A DNA stretch of 19,130 nucleotides, taken from positions 1 to 19,130 of the forward strand of contig CALYRV010000020.1 in the NCBI GenBank assembly GCA_945483525.1, read 5' to 3'. This DNA comes from an uncultured Verrucomicrobiota bacterium (GTDB taxonomy: Bacteria; Verrucomicrobiota; Kiritimatiellia; RFP12; UBA1067). The translations under genes were made by a program, and so were the position numbers. The notes under the pieces are model-generated. The model did no database searches and was not told the origin of the DNA. It saw nothing but the letters and a program-made list of their open reading frames with translations. Positions within the stretch are counted from its first letter, which is position 1; each line of letters starts with the position of its first letter. This document shows, piece after piece, positions 1-7,181 of this stretch.

Positions 1-2
1 CA

Positions 3-1172
3 GGGGTTACTGGCGCTTCGAGCGCGCTCGGAGAGCAGAATTTCAGTTGGGATTTCGAGAACGGACTCCTTGTCGCCGATCTGAAACTTGCCATTGGCGA
101 GGGGGCGAACGCCGGCGATCTTTACATGAACCGTGATGACGGTCATTCGGTGCCAAACCTTTCGGGGTTCCCCGGTGTTACCACCGTCAGGTTGGATCGT
201 GAAGGTCATGCCCGCATGATGGATTTGGATATTCCGAACATGATTTTTCCATATCCAACTTTTGGAAACGCGTCACGGGCGTATGGGGAACCAACCTATT
301 GGCGTTCGCTGCCGCGGATGATGATGACGCGCGACGCCTGGAAGATGAAGTCTTTCCTGAAGCTGTATCTTTCGAACCAGCTTTGGTTTTTTCCGGCGCA
401 TCAGGATTGTCCGCCGGTCGGAAAGTTCGGCGACGTGTTTGCGTCGATATGCCCGTATTTCTGGGTGTCTGCAGGATCCAGCTATACTGACCAGCCGTTC
501 CTTCGCGGAGCGCTTGAAGCAAGTCGTTCGTTTCGCAAGGAGACGAAGAAGGTGCTTGTCGAGAAAGGTCTCCTCGCTCCGACGATCATGACGCTGATGC
601 GTAAATCGCTCAAGTCGGTCGTCAACGATGTCGATTATCTCTCCTCCGCCGCTCATCCGACCGCGTTTAAATCCGGTTCGCTTGATGTCAAGAAGCTTCA
701 GAAGTCGGCCGCGGCACTTCAGCCGCTGGAGATTCCGCCGTTGGTGTCGGTATCGATCCTCGCTCAGCCGACGAACGACAGGCCTGCCTGGCCAGAGCTA
801 ACTTACGCGACGGCGTTTGCGAGTGCGTTTGTGCTACGGGCGGACGATATGGTGCGTAAGTTCCGGCTGGTGGCTAAGGGCGCAGAGGAAATCGAATTCT
901 CTGTTCTTCGCGGCGAAAAGGCCGTGAAGCTTTCCAAGGCGCCTTTCAAGGGCGTCGCCGATCTTGAGATCGACCGCTCACTCATGTCCGTAACCAACCG
1001 GATTGACATCGGCGTCTTCGGCCGGAATGACGGCACGGGTTGGGGTGCTCCAAGTTACGTTTCCTTCGCCGTCGTCGATCCGTCCGCACCTTATTCCGAT
1101 CCGGTGTTAACTCCGATCGGTCCGGCAGCGGCATTGGCTAAAGATCAGAAGCCCCAGTCAACGAGTAAATGA
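3..1172 (+). CDS. Uncharacterised protein, C-terminal part (5' truncated by window)
   Basis: The frame is open from the first bases of the window, upstream of the first ATG at 126, and the residues before that Met (for example NFSWDFENGLLVADLKL) look like real protein. The gene therefore very probably starts outside the window. About 389 residues are visible. There is no membrane span in this part. The N-terminal visible half is rich in Trp, Tyr, Pro and Gly with alternating strands. The C-terminal 120 residues (LEIPPLVSVSILAQP to YVSFAVVDPS) have a beta-sandwich-like pattern, as in surface or exported proteins. I do not recognise the family, and function is unknown. The stop overlaps the next start (ATGA at 1169-1172), so it is translationally coupled to the dihydrouridine synthase gene, which may reflect only operon packing. 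Confidence 0.8.
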   Translation, partial: GVTGASSALGEQNFSWDFENGLLVADLKLAIGEGANAGDLYMNRDDGHSVPNLSGFPGVTTVRLDREGHARMMDLDIPNMIFPYPTFGNASRAYGEPTYWRSLPRMMMTRDAWKMKSFLKLYLSNQLWFFPAHQDCPPVGKFGDVFASICPYFWVSAGSSYTDQPFLRGALEASRSFRKETKKVLVEKGLLAPTIMTLMRKSLKSVVNDVDYLSSAAHPTAFKSGSLDVKKLQKSAAALQPLEIPPLVSVSILAQPTNDRPAWPELTYATAFASAFVLRADDMVRKFRLVAKGAEEIEFSVLRGEKAVKLSKAPFKGVADLEIDRSLMSVTNRIDIGVFGRNDGTGWGAPSYVSFAVVDPSAPYSDPVLTPIGPAAALAKDQKPQSTSK

Positions 1173-2152
1173 AGTACGTTCTCGCACCGCTTGCAGGTTT
1201 TACGGATGCTCCGTTCAGACGGTTGTGCGCTGAGAACGGTGCGGACCTCACTTACACCGAAATGGTTTCTGCCGCAGGACTTGCCTATGGCTCTTCGCCG
1301 ACTCGTCATCTGATGGAAGTGATGCCGGGGGAAGGTCCGGTCGCATGTCAGATCTTCGGAGCGAAAGAGTCGGATATCGCTTTCGCCGCTAGAATTGCAG
1401 ACAAGGTGTCTTCGTCTGGCGATGAATTTGGATCCTGCCGCCGTTTCGTAGAAATCAACTTGAACGCCGGCTGTCCTATGACCAAGGTGACGCGAGAAGG
1501 CGCGGGCGCGAAACTGATTGAAGATCCGGAGAAGATATTCAGGCTCTTGAAGGCGATGGTCGAAAATACGGCATTGCCGGTTACATTGAAGACGCGGTTG
1601 GGTCCGCATCCGCAGAAGACGAACATATTCGAGATTCTTGATGCTGCTGAAAAGGCGGGTGCCAGAGGGATCATCGTGCATGCGCGTTACACTTCACAGA
1701 TGCACGGCGGATCGGTTCATCTCGAGACTCTTTCTGAAGTCGTGAAGCGGGCGCACGTTCCCGTTATCGGAAACGGCAGCGTCGTTGACGCGAAGTCCGC
1801 CGCTGCGATGGCGGCGACCGGTGTGAATGCGATTATGATCGGTCGAGCAGCGATGGCGAATCCAGCGATCTTCAATCAACTTAAGGGCATCCACAATTCA
1901 TCGTCGATCGTTCCTAGCTCTTCGTTTGTCGAACGACATCTCGAATACCTGCTTGCGTTCCGAGAGCAGCTTGTCGCCAACTTCCCGGACGGCCACATCC
2001 CGTCTGCCGATGGCTTCGCCTCGGTGAAGATGCATGTCCACCTCTTTCGTTATTTCAACGGACGCCCAGGTGCCGCGGCTTTGCGCGCTCGGCTGAACAA
2101 CGTACGTACCTTGTCGGAAATCAGGGAGATCATCAATGGAGAATTACGGTGA
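1169..2152 (+). CDS. dus: tRNA-dihydrouridine synthase (Dus family, DusB-like)
   Basis: Flavin (FMN)-dependent enzyme that reduces uridine to dihydrouridine in the D-loop of tRNA, using NADPH; cytosolic. The 327 residues fit the family length. Visible family motifs, in order: LAPLAGFTDAPFRRLC at the first barrel strand; NAGCPMTKV with the catalytic Cys at residue 102; TLKTRLG; IIVHARYTSQMHGG; then the FMN-phosphate-binding end PVIGNGSV and GVNAIMIGRAAMANPAIF. A short helical C-terminal domain follows (about 255-327). The order and the N-terminal motif fit the DusB-like bacterial group, but subtype, and so the exact uridine modified, cannot be fixed by eye. The start ATG overlaps the upstream stop by ATGA. 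The 3' end overlaps the next gene by 17 bases, so the three genes are likely one operon. Confidence 0.93.
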   Translation: MKYVLAPLAGFTDAPFRRLCAENGADLTYTEMVSAAGLAYGSSPTRHLMEVMPGEGPVACQIFGAKESDIAFAARIADKVSSSGDEFGSCRRFVEINLNAGCPMTKVTREGAGAKLIEDPEKIFRLLKAMVENTALPVTLKTRLGPHPQKTNIFEILDAAEKAGARGIIVHARYTSQMHGGSVHLETLSEVVKRAHVPVIGNGSVVDAKSAAAMAATGVNAIMIGRAAMANPAIFNQLKGIHNSSSIVPSSSFVERHLEYLLAFREQLVANFPDGHIPSADGFASVKMHVHLFRYFNGRPGAAALRARLNNVRTLSEIREIINGELR

Positions 2153-2558
2153 AACGGCGGTCGCGCTTTTCGCGACCGGAATGAACTGCGCGCAGTCGGT
2201 GTTCTGCGCATTTGCCGAAGACCTTGGAATGGATGCGGAAACCGCGGCGAAGGTGTCGTCCGGACTCGGCGGCGGCGTTGGACGTCTTCGTGAGGTCTGC
2301 GGTGCGGTTACCGGCGCGACACTCGTGCTCGGCATGAAGTACGGACCGGACAAGACGGTCGTGTACGAGAAAGTTCAGGCCTTTGCCGCGGAATTCAAGG
2401 CTGAGATGGGGTCGATCGTCTGCCGCGAGCTCCTCTCCGGTTCCGGCGCGACCTCCGGCGGCGCTCCAGAGGCGCGAACTCCAGAGTACTATCGGAAACG
2501 CCCTTGTTCAGAAATCGTCAGATTTGCCGCGGACACTGTTGCAAAGTATTTGATATAA
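2136..2558 (+). CDS. C-GCAxxG-C-C family protein
   Basis: Small redox-type protein (140 residues) of the C_GCAxxG_C_C family (PF09719). The spaced cysteines are all visible: NCAQSV (C18), VCGAVTG (C55), CREL (C96) and PCSEIV (C124), plus an extra C24. The glycine-rich turn SSGLGGGVGRLREVCGAVTGA is typical. Members are thought to bind a metal or cluster or to do redox chemistry, but no firm biochemical role is established, so function here is open. It starts inside the end of the dus gene (17-base overlap), implying co-translation. Its TAA stop (2556-2558) lies inside the -10 box of the next gene. No signal peptide or membrane span is visible, so it is probably cytosolic. Confidence 0.9.
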   Translation: MENYGETAVALFATGMNCAQSVFCAFAEDLGMDAETAAKVSSGLGGGVGRLREVCGAVTGATLVLGMKYGPDKTVVYEKVQAFAAEFKAEMGSIVCRELLSGSGATSGGAPEARTPEYYRKRPCSEIVRFAADTVAKYLI

Positions 2559-2559
2559 T
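2530..2559 (+). promoter_or_regulatory. Promoter with extended -10 for the symporter gene
   Basis: TGATATAAT at 2551-2559 is a perfect extended -10 (TGn plus TATAAT). A partial -35, CGGACA, lies at 2530-2535 with an 18-base spacer. Transcription would start near 2566, only about three bases before the ATG at 2569, and no Shine-Dalgarno sequence precedes it. This predicts a leaderless or nearly leaderless mRNA. The box overlaps the stop codon of the upstream gene. Confidence 0.6.
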
Positions 2560-2568
2560 ATTCACATT

Positions 2569-3795
2569 ATGAAAATCAAACAGATTATCATTTGGACGGC
2601 AGCGCTCATGATTGGCGCCGTCATTGGAACCTTCAGTGTCAAGAACGGCTGGACCGATGTTGACAAGTTTATGGACTTTCTCGCTTCCGCCTATACGAGC
2701 TGCTTCAAGTTTGTCGCGGTTCCGACGGTTGCGCTTGCGGTTATCACCGCGCTTGCTGGTCTCGGCAAGGAAGGTTCTGGTCGTATCTTCCGCAAGACCT
2801 TCACCTATACGGTACTCACTTCATTCGTCGCGGCGCTGGTTGGGCTCGGGCTTTTTATCCTCATTTCGCCTGAGGCGCTTTCGCTTGAGGCGATTAAGGA
2901 AGGGGCTCAGGTTGAGACGGTTCAGAAGTTGGAAGCGACTTCGTTTACGGTATATAATCATATCCTCAATTCGTTGCCGAGCAATCTGATCAAGCCGTTC
3001 CTCGACGGTAATGTGCTGCCAGTCGTCTTCATTGCGGCCGCATTCGGCGCCGCGCTCGCGTTTCTCGGCAAGGATGAGCACGCACAGGCGTTGCTGAAAT
3101 GTCTTACCGGACTTCAGAAGGTGATGTTCGTGATCATCAAGGGTCTTATCTGGGCGCTTCCGCTCGGTATCATCGCCTTCGCGGAGCAGCTCGCCCGTGA
3201 TTTCGGCGGCATGGCGATCGACTCGATCGGCAAGTATGTGCTCGTCGTGCTTGGCGGTAATCTCATTCAGTTCTTCATCGTCCTTCCGTTGTTCTGCTAT
3301 CTCCGCGGTGTCAATGGATACAAGGTCATGAAGCAGATGACGCCAGCGCTCCTGATGGCGCTCTTTACGAAGTCATCGGCGGCGACATTGCCGGTCTCCG
3401 TGGCGACGGCCGAGAAGAATATGGGCGTCAAGCCTGAAATCGCCCGTTTCATTCTTCCGCTCTGCTGCACGATCAACATGAACGGCTGCGCGGCCTTTAT
3501 CCTCACCACTTCGCTCTTCGTCATGAAGTGCGGCGGCATGATGCCTTCGCTCGGCATGATGTTCGTCTGGTGCGGTATCGCTGTCCTCTGCGCGATCGGC
3601 AACGCCGGCGTTCCGATGGGCTGCTACTTCCTTACGCTTTCGCTGATGGCTGGCGTGGGCGGTCCGCTCGGCGTCCTTGGTGTGATTCTGCCGATCTACA
3701 CGATCATCGACATGCTCGAGACCGCGGAGAATGTCTGGTCTGACTGCTGCATATGCGCGGTTGTTGACAAATCTGAAAAAGCGGCTAATTGCTGA
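2569..3795 (+). CDS. Dicarboxylate/amino acid:cation symporter (DAACS/SDF family)
   Basis: Inner-membrane secondary transporter of the glutamate/dicarboxylate family (PF00375), 408 residues, the usual length. It has the family's series of hydrophobic spans. The re-entrant serine-rich motif appears as TKSSAATLPVS (from residue 267), and the cation-binding segment as NMNGCAAF (from residue 303). These motifs line the substrate and Na+ sites of the fold. The family consensus for the second is NMDGT; here Asp is Asn and Thr is Cys, which may change cation coupling. It imports an acidic or neutral amino acid or a C4-dicarboxylate; the exact substrate cannot be told. It has its own promoter. lpxI starts two bases after its stop, so it may lead an operon with lpxI and lpxB despite the unrelated role. 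Confidence 0.9.
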   Translation: MKIKQIIIWTAALMIGAVIGTFSVKNGWTDVDKFMDFLASAYTSCFKFVAVPTVALAVITALAGLGKEGSGRIFRKTFTYTVLTSFVAALVGLGLFILISPEALSLEAIKEGAQVETVQKLEATSFTVYNHILNSLPSNLIKPFLDGNVLPVVFIAAAFGAALAFLGKDEHAQALLKCLTGLQKVMFVIIKGLIWALPLGIIAFAEQLARDFGGMAIDSIGKYVLVVLGGNLIQFFIVLPLFCYLRGVNGYKVMKQMTPALLMALFTKSSAATLPVSVATAEKNMGVKPEIARFILPLCCTINMNGCAAFILTTSLFVMKCGGMMPSLGMMFVWCGIAVLCAIGNAGVPMGCYFLTLSLMAGVGGPLGVLGVILPIYTIIDMLETAENVWSDCCICAVVDKSEKAANC

Positions 3796-3797
3796 GC

Positions 3798-4634
3798 ATG
3801 GTATCTCGCATCGCAGTCATAGCCGGCAGCGGCAATTATCCGCGACTTGTGATTGAGGGCGCGCGTAAGGCGGGTGTCAAGACGGTTGATGTGATTGGCA
3901 TTAAGGGTTCGACCGATCGTGCGACTGTGAAGTCTGCTGATCACGTCGAGTGGTTCTCCCTTGGCTCGATTGCGCGTGGTGCCCGCTGGACCGCTGAGCA
4001 GGGATACGATGGTGGCGTGTTCGCCGGGCAGATTAATCCGCTTTCTCTTTTCCGCGGTAAGTTTGACGAAGAGACTCGCGGTTGGCTAAGGGGGCTTAAG
4101 GTCAAGAGCGCGCACTCGCTTTTCCAGAAGCTTATCGGCTACATGGAGGAGCGCGGATTTAGGTGTTTCCCAGCTTCCTGCTATATGGATGACAATGTTC
4201 CCGGAGTCGGATGTCTCACGTCCCGTGATCTGTCTGAAGACGAACGCCGTGACGTCGAACGGGGTGTTCAAGTTGCACATGATGTGGGTGTTCACGATGT
4301 CGGGCAGACCGTAATGGTTAAGGAAGGGATGGTGCTTGCAGTTGAGGCCTTCGAAGGTACGAATTCCGCGATTAAGCGTGGAGGCCGTCTCGGCGGTAGG
4401 GGCGGTGTTGTCTTCAAGGCGGCTCGCGAAGGGCATGATATGCGATTTGATATCCCAGTCGTAGGGCTTAAGACCCTCAAGGTGATGAAGAAGGCCGGGG
4501 CTACGGCGTTGGCGTTTCAGGCTGGTCGGCTTATTTTGCTGGACAAGGAAGAGGTGATCGCGTTCGCCAATAAACATGGAATCGCGATTGTCGGAGTCGA
4601 TTCTGGGCTTCCACCAGCGCCGTTGCGTCCTTGA
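3798..4634 (+). CDS. lpxI: UDP-2,3-diacylglucosamine diphosphatase LpxI
   Basis: Fourth step of lipid A synthesis: hydrolyses UDP-2,3-diacylglucosamine to lipid X plus UMP; cytosolic or membrane-peripheral. LpxI (formerly DUF1009) replaces the unrelated LpxH in many non-gamma-proteobacterial diderms. The 278 residues match the family. Visible hallmarks: IAGSGNYPRLV near the N-terminus, GQINPLSLFRGKFDE, DDNVPGVG, VGQTVMVKEGMVLAVEAFEG (the LpxI core), and RFDIPVVG with Asp218, which by position corresponds to the catalytic Asp of Caulobacter LpxI. A TTG start at 3789 would overlap the upstream gene. I prefer ATG 3798, which begins the conserved MVSRIAVIAGSG and sits two bases after the upstream stop. 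lpxB, the next enzyme of the pathway, follows directly, a common pairing. Confidence 0.92.
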   Translation: MVSRIAVIAGSGNYPRLVIEGARKAGVKTVDVIGIKGSTDRATVKSADHVEWFSLGSIARGARWTAEQGYDGGVFAGQINPLSLFRGKFDEETRGWLRGLKVKSAHSLFQKLIGYMEERGFRCFPASCYMDDNVPGVGCLTSRDLSEDERRDVERGVQVAHDVGVHDVGQTVMVKEGMVLAVEAFEGTNSAIKRGGRLGGRGGVVFKAAREGHDMRFDIPVVGLKTLKVMKKAGATALAFQAGRLILLDKEEVIAFANKHGIAIVGVDSGLPPAPLRP

Positions 4635-4659
4635 CGAGAAGATAAAACAAGGGGTGCGA

Positions 4660-5847
4660 GTGAAGAGTTGTGGCAATAGGATTCTTCTTCTTGCGGGTGA
4701 GGAGTCGGGCCTTCTTTATGCTGACGAATTAAAGAAACGTCTGTCCGGCAACGAGATCCGCGGTTATCAGGATTACGGTTTCGAGACCCATGACATGGCG
4801 GTGATGGGCATTTTACCGGTATTGCTTAGGCTTCGGTATTTCCTGCGGCTGAAGAAGCGAATGGAAAGGGTGATTGACGAGTGGAAGCCGGATGTCGTGG
4901 TGACCGTCGATTATCCAGGTATGAACCTCGGACTCGCCGCCTATGCGCACGCCCGTGGGATTCGAACTGTGCATGTTGTCTGTCCTCAAGTGTGGGCATG
5001 GAAACGAGGGCGAATACCGAAGATCGAGGCGTCGCTTGATCGGCTTTGCTGCTTTCTGCCGTTTGAGCCGAAAATCTTCAAGCCTGGTTTTGCGACTTTT
5101 GTCGGTCATCCGTTGGCATCGGCGTTCTCCGTTGCTAGGACGGCAGTTGACGGTCGCCGTGGAATGGGAAATGGGGAACAGGGGACGGGTGTGGCAGTAA
5201 AGACCGTGGCGTTGCTGCCTGGATCAAGGAAGGGCGAGATAGAGAAGATCCTGCCGGTGTTGCTGGAGTCGGCGGAGAAACTTGCGCTAGAGTTCGGTGA
5301 TAAGGTTCGATTCGTTATCCCCGCGGCGACTCCCCGCGCCTATTCTCAGATTGAGAAGCTCATTTGCAAGTTCCCATTTCGCAGTTCTCGCTCGGTGCCT
5401 GTGCTTCAGCGCGGTGGCGCCAGGGAGCTGCTTCGTATGGCTGATTGCGCTGCAGTTGCATCGGGCACTGCCACCTTAGAGGCGGCATTGGCGAGATGCC
5501 CGACCATTCTGGTGTATCGAATGACCGCGACTTTCGCCTGGTTCGTGCGACATTTCGTGAAGGGTACGCGTTTCGCTGGACTTGCCAATATAATCTGGGA
5601 TCGTTGCCGGCTTGGCGGCGTGATCGGCGATGATTCTTCTCGTGAGAACAAGGCGATTCGGGATCCGGATCAGCCGATGCCGGAATTGATACAGGAGAAT
5701 TTCACCTCGGAGGCGGTTTGTGGTTATCTTCGCGGGTATCTTGCCGATGACGAGGTCCGTGCGTCTGCGGTTCGGCGTCTTGATTTCGCCATGTCTTTTT
5801 TGCAGACGGATTCTGATCCTTTTGCCAATATAATCGCGGAATTATGA
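4660..5847 (+). CDS. lpxB: Lipid-A-disaccharide synthase LpxB
   Basis: Glycosyltransferase (GT19) that joins lipid X and UDP-diacylglucosamine into the lipid A disaccharide. Visible: LLLAGEESG at the N-terminus, TVDYPGMN (the conserved D-x-P-x-x-N), VCPQVWAWKRGRIPKI, FVGHPLA, LLPGSRKGEIEKILP, and the C-terminal UDP-binding part SGTATLEAALARCPTILVYR and LANIIWDR. The start is probably GTG 4660, with AAGGGG (4649-4654) as ribosome-binding site. It gives 395 residues; the upstream ATG 4576 would overlap lpxI by 59 bases and add unlike sequence. The classic GEASGD is changed to GEESGL. A Gly/Asn/Gln-rich insert (about residues 168-177) sits in the linker between the two Rossmann-like domains and is encoded by a degenerate G-rich repeat. 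It follows lpxI by 25 bases. Confidence 0.92.
   Translation: MKSCGNRILLLAGEESGLLYADELKKRLSGNEIRGYQDYGFETHDMAVMGILPVLLRLRYFLRLKKRMERVIDEWKPDVVVTVDYPGMNLGLAAYAHARGIRTVHVVCPQVWAWKRGRIPKIEASLDRLCCFLPFEPKIFKPGFATFVGHPLASAFSVARTAVDGRRGMGNGEQGTGVAVKTVALLPGSRKGEIEKILPVLLESAEKLALEFGDKVRFVIPAATPRAYSQIEKLICKFPFRSSRSVPVLQRGGARELLRMADCAAVASGTATLEAALARCPTILVYRMTATFAWFVRHFVKGTRFAGLANIIWDRCRLGGVIGDDSSRENKAIRDPDQPMPELIQENFTSEAVCGYLRGYLADDEVRASAVRRLDFAMSFLQTDSDPFANIIAEL
5161..5190 (+). repeat. Degenerate G-rich octamer repeat inside lpxB
   Basis: Four successive units of about eight bases (GGAATGGG, AAATGGGG, AACAGGGG, ACGGGT) encode GMGNGEQGTG in frame. The stretch lies between the two domains of LpxB, where an insert is tolerated. 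It looks like simple-sequence expansion and not conserved coding sequence. Confidence 0.5.
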
Positions 5848-5853
5848 TATACT
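5845..5853 (+). promoter_or_regulatory. Extended -10 of the serS promoter
   Basis: TGATATACT is an extended -10 (TGn plus TATACT) overlapping the TGA stop of lpxB. No good -35 is seen at 16-18 bases, which suits extended -10 promoters. A start near 5860 leaves a leader of about 24 bases holding GGAG (5869-5872) upstream of ATG 5884. Confidence 0.5.
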
Positions 5854-5883
5854 ATCATCATATTTCATGGAGATACATCGAAA

Positions 5884-7167
5884 ATGATTGATATTAAGAA
5901 GTTGAGGGATGATTTTGACGCCACTTACGAGCAACTTGCCCGCCGCGGAGTCGAGAAGGAAAACTGTCTTAAGGCGAAGGCGTTGGACGAGAAGCGTCGT
6001 GCTCTCGTTGGCGAGACGGAGACGCTGAAGGCGAAGCGCAATGCCGCTTCCAAGGAGATTGGCAAGATCGCGAAAGAAGGCGGCGATATTGCCGCAGCCA
6101 AGGAGGAGATGCGTAAGGTCGGCGACCGTATTGCTGAGCTTGATAAGGAACTTGCCCAGGTTGATCACGATCTCCGTGAGACCTTGCTCATGATCCCCAA
6201 TATTCCCGCGCCTGAGATCCCGACCGGAATGGATAGCGAAGCCAACGTTGTGGTTCGCAAGGTCGGCGAGTGGAAGGATCCTGCCTTCAAAATCCCGACT
6301 CATATTGAGATCGGCGAGAAGCTTGGCATCTTTGATTTTCCGCGCGGTGTGAAGCTCACGGGTACGGGCTTCCCCATCATCCTCGGTCAGGGTGCGAAGC
6401 TCCAGCGTGCACTTATTCAGTACATGCTTGATCTCCATTGCCAGAAACAGGGGTACACCGAGATGCTTCCGCCATTCGTCGTGAATAGCGACTCGATGAC
6501 GGGCACAGGGCAGCTGCCAAAGTTTGCGGAAGATCTGTATCATTGTCAGCTAGACGACTTCTGGCTGATTCCAACTGCGGAAGTACCGGTTACTAATTAC
6601 TATCGCGATGACATTCTTGATGTGAAGAAGCTTCCGATCAAGCTTACCGCGTACACTCCGTGCTTCCGTCGTGAGGCCGGTTCCGCAGGCAAGATGACCC
6701 GCGGCATGCTTCGCGTCCATCAGTTCGACAAGGTCGAGATGGTGAACTTCGTTCATCCCGACACTTCGTTCCAGCAGCTCGAGGTCCTTGTGAAGGAAGC
6801 CGAAGAAGTCCTCACCAATCTCGGCCTTCATTTCCGTGTGCTTCAGCTCTGTTCTGGCGATATGGGTTTTTCGGCCGCCAAGTGTTATGACCTTGAGCTC
6901 TGGGCTCCTGGCGAACAGCAGTGGCTTGAGGTTTCTTCGTGCTCCTGCTTCACCGACTATCAGGCGCGTCGTCTCAACTGTCGATTCAAGGATGTGGACG
7001 GCAAGACAAAACTCGTTCATACCCTTAATGGATCTGGTGTCGCGTTGCCGCGGCTGATGGTTGCGTTGCTTGAGCAGCACCTCAATGAAGACGGTTCGGT
7101 TACGATTCCTGAAGTCCTGCGTCCCTATATGAACGGTCAGGAGAAGCTGTTGCCGGTGGCAAAATGA
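5884..7167 (+). CDS. serS: Serine--tRNA ligase
   Basis: Class II aminoacyl-tRNA synthetase that charges tRNA-Ser (and tRNA-Sec) with serine; cytosolic homodimer. The 427 residues match bacterial SerRS. The N-terminal part (about residues 25-105) is the long antiparallel coiled coil that grips the tRNA, rich in Lys, Glu and Ala. Class II motif 2 is seen as CFRREAGSAGKMTRGMLRVHQF (Arg262/263), followed by the FDKVEM strand. Motif 3 is NGSGVALPRL with Arg390, followed by ALLEQH. The C-terminus SVTIPEVLRPYM is typical of the family. It has its own promoter and a weak GGAG ribosome-binding site. The next gene begins within 15 bases of its stop, so read-through into the porin gene is possible. Confidence 0.97.
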   Translation: MIDIKKLRDDFDATYEQLARRGVEKENCLKAKALDEKRRALVGETETLKAKRNAASKEIGKIAKEGGDIAAAKEEMRKVGDRIAELDKELAQVDHDLRETLLMIPNIPAPEIPTGMDSEANVVVRKVGEWKDPAFKIPTHIEIGEKLGIFDFPRGVKLTGTGFPIILGQGAKLQRALIQYMLDLHCQKQGYTEMLPPFVVNSDSMTGTGQLPKFAEDLYHCQLDDFWLIPTAEVPVTNYYRDDILDVKKLPIKLTAYTPCFRREAGSAGKMTRGMLRVHQFDKVEMVNFVHPDTSFQQLEVLVKEAEEVLTNLGLHFRVLQLCSGDMGFSAAKCYDLELWAPGEQQWLEVSSCSCFTDYQARRLNCRFKDVDGKTKLVHTLNGSGVALPRLMVALLEQHLNEDGSVTIPEVLRPYMNGQEKLLPVAK

Positions 7168-7181
7168 AATGAAGGGTGAAA

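Noticed and set aside
5582..5835. 14-base direct repeat TTGCCAATATAATC at 5582-5595 and 5822-5835, containing TATAAT
   Set aside because: Both copies are in frame in lpxB and encode similar peptides (LANII and FANII). They are probably chance; the real serS -10 is better placed at 5845-5853.
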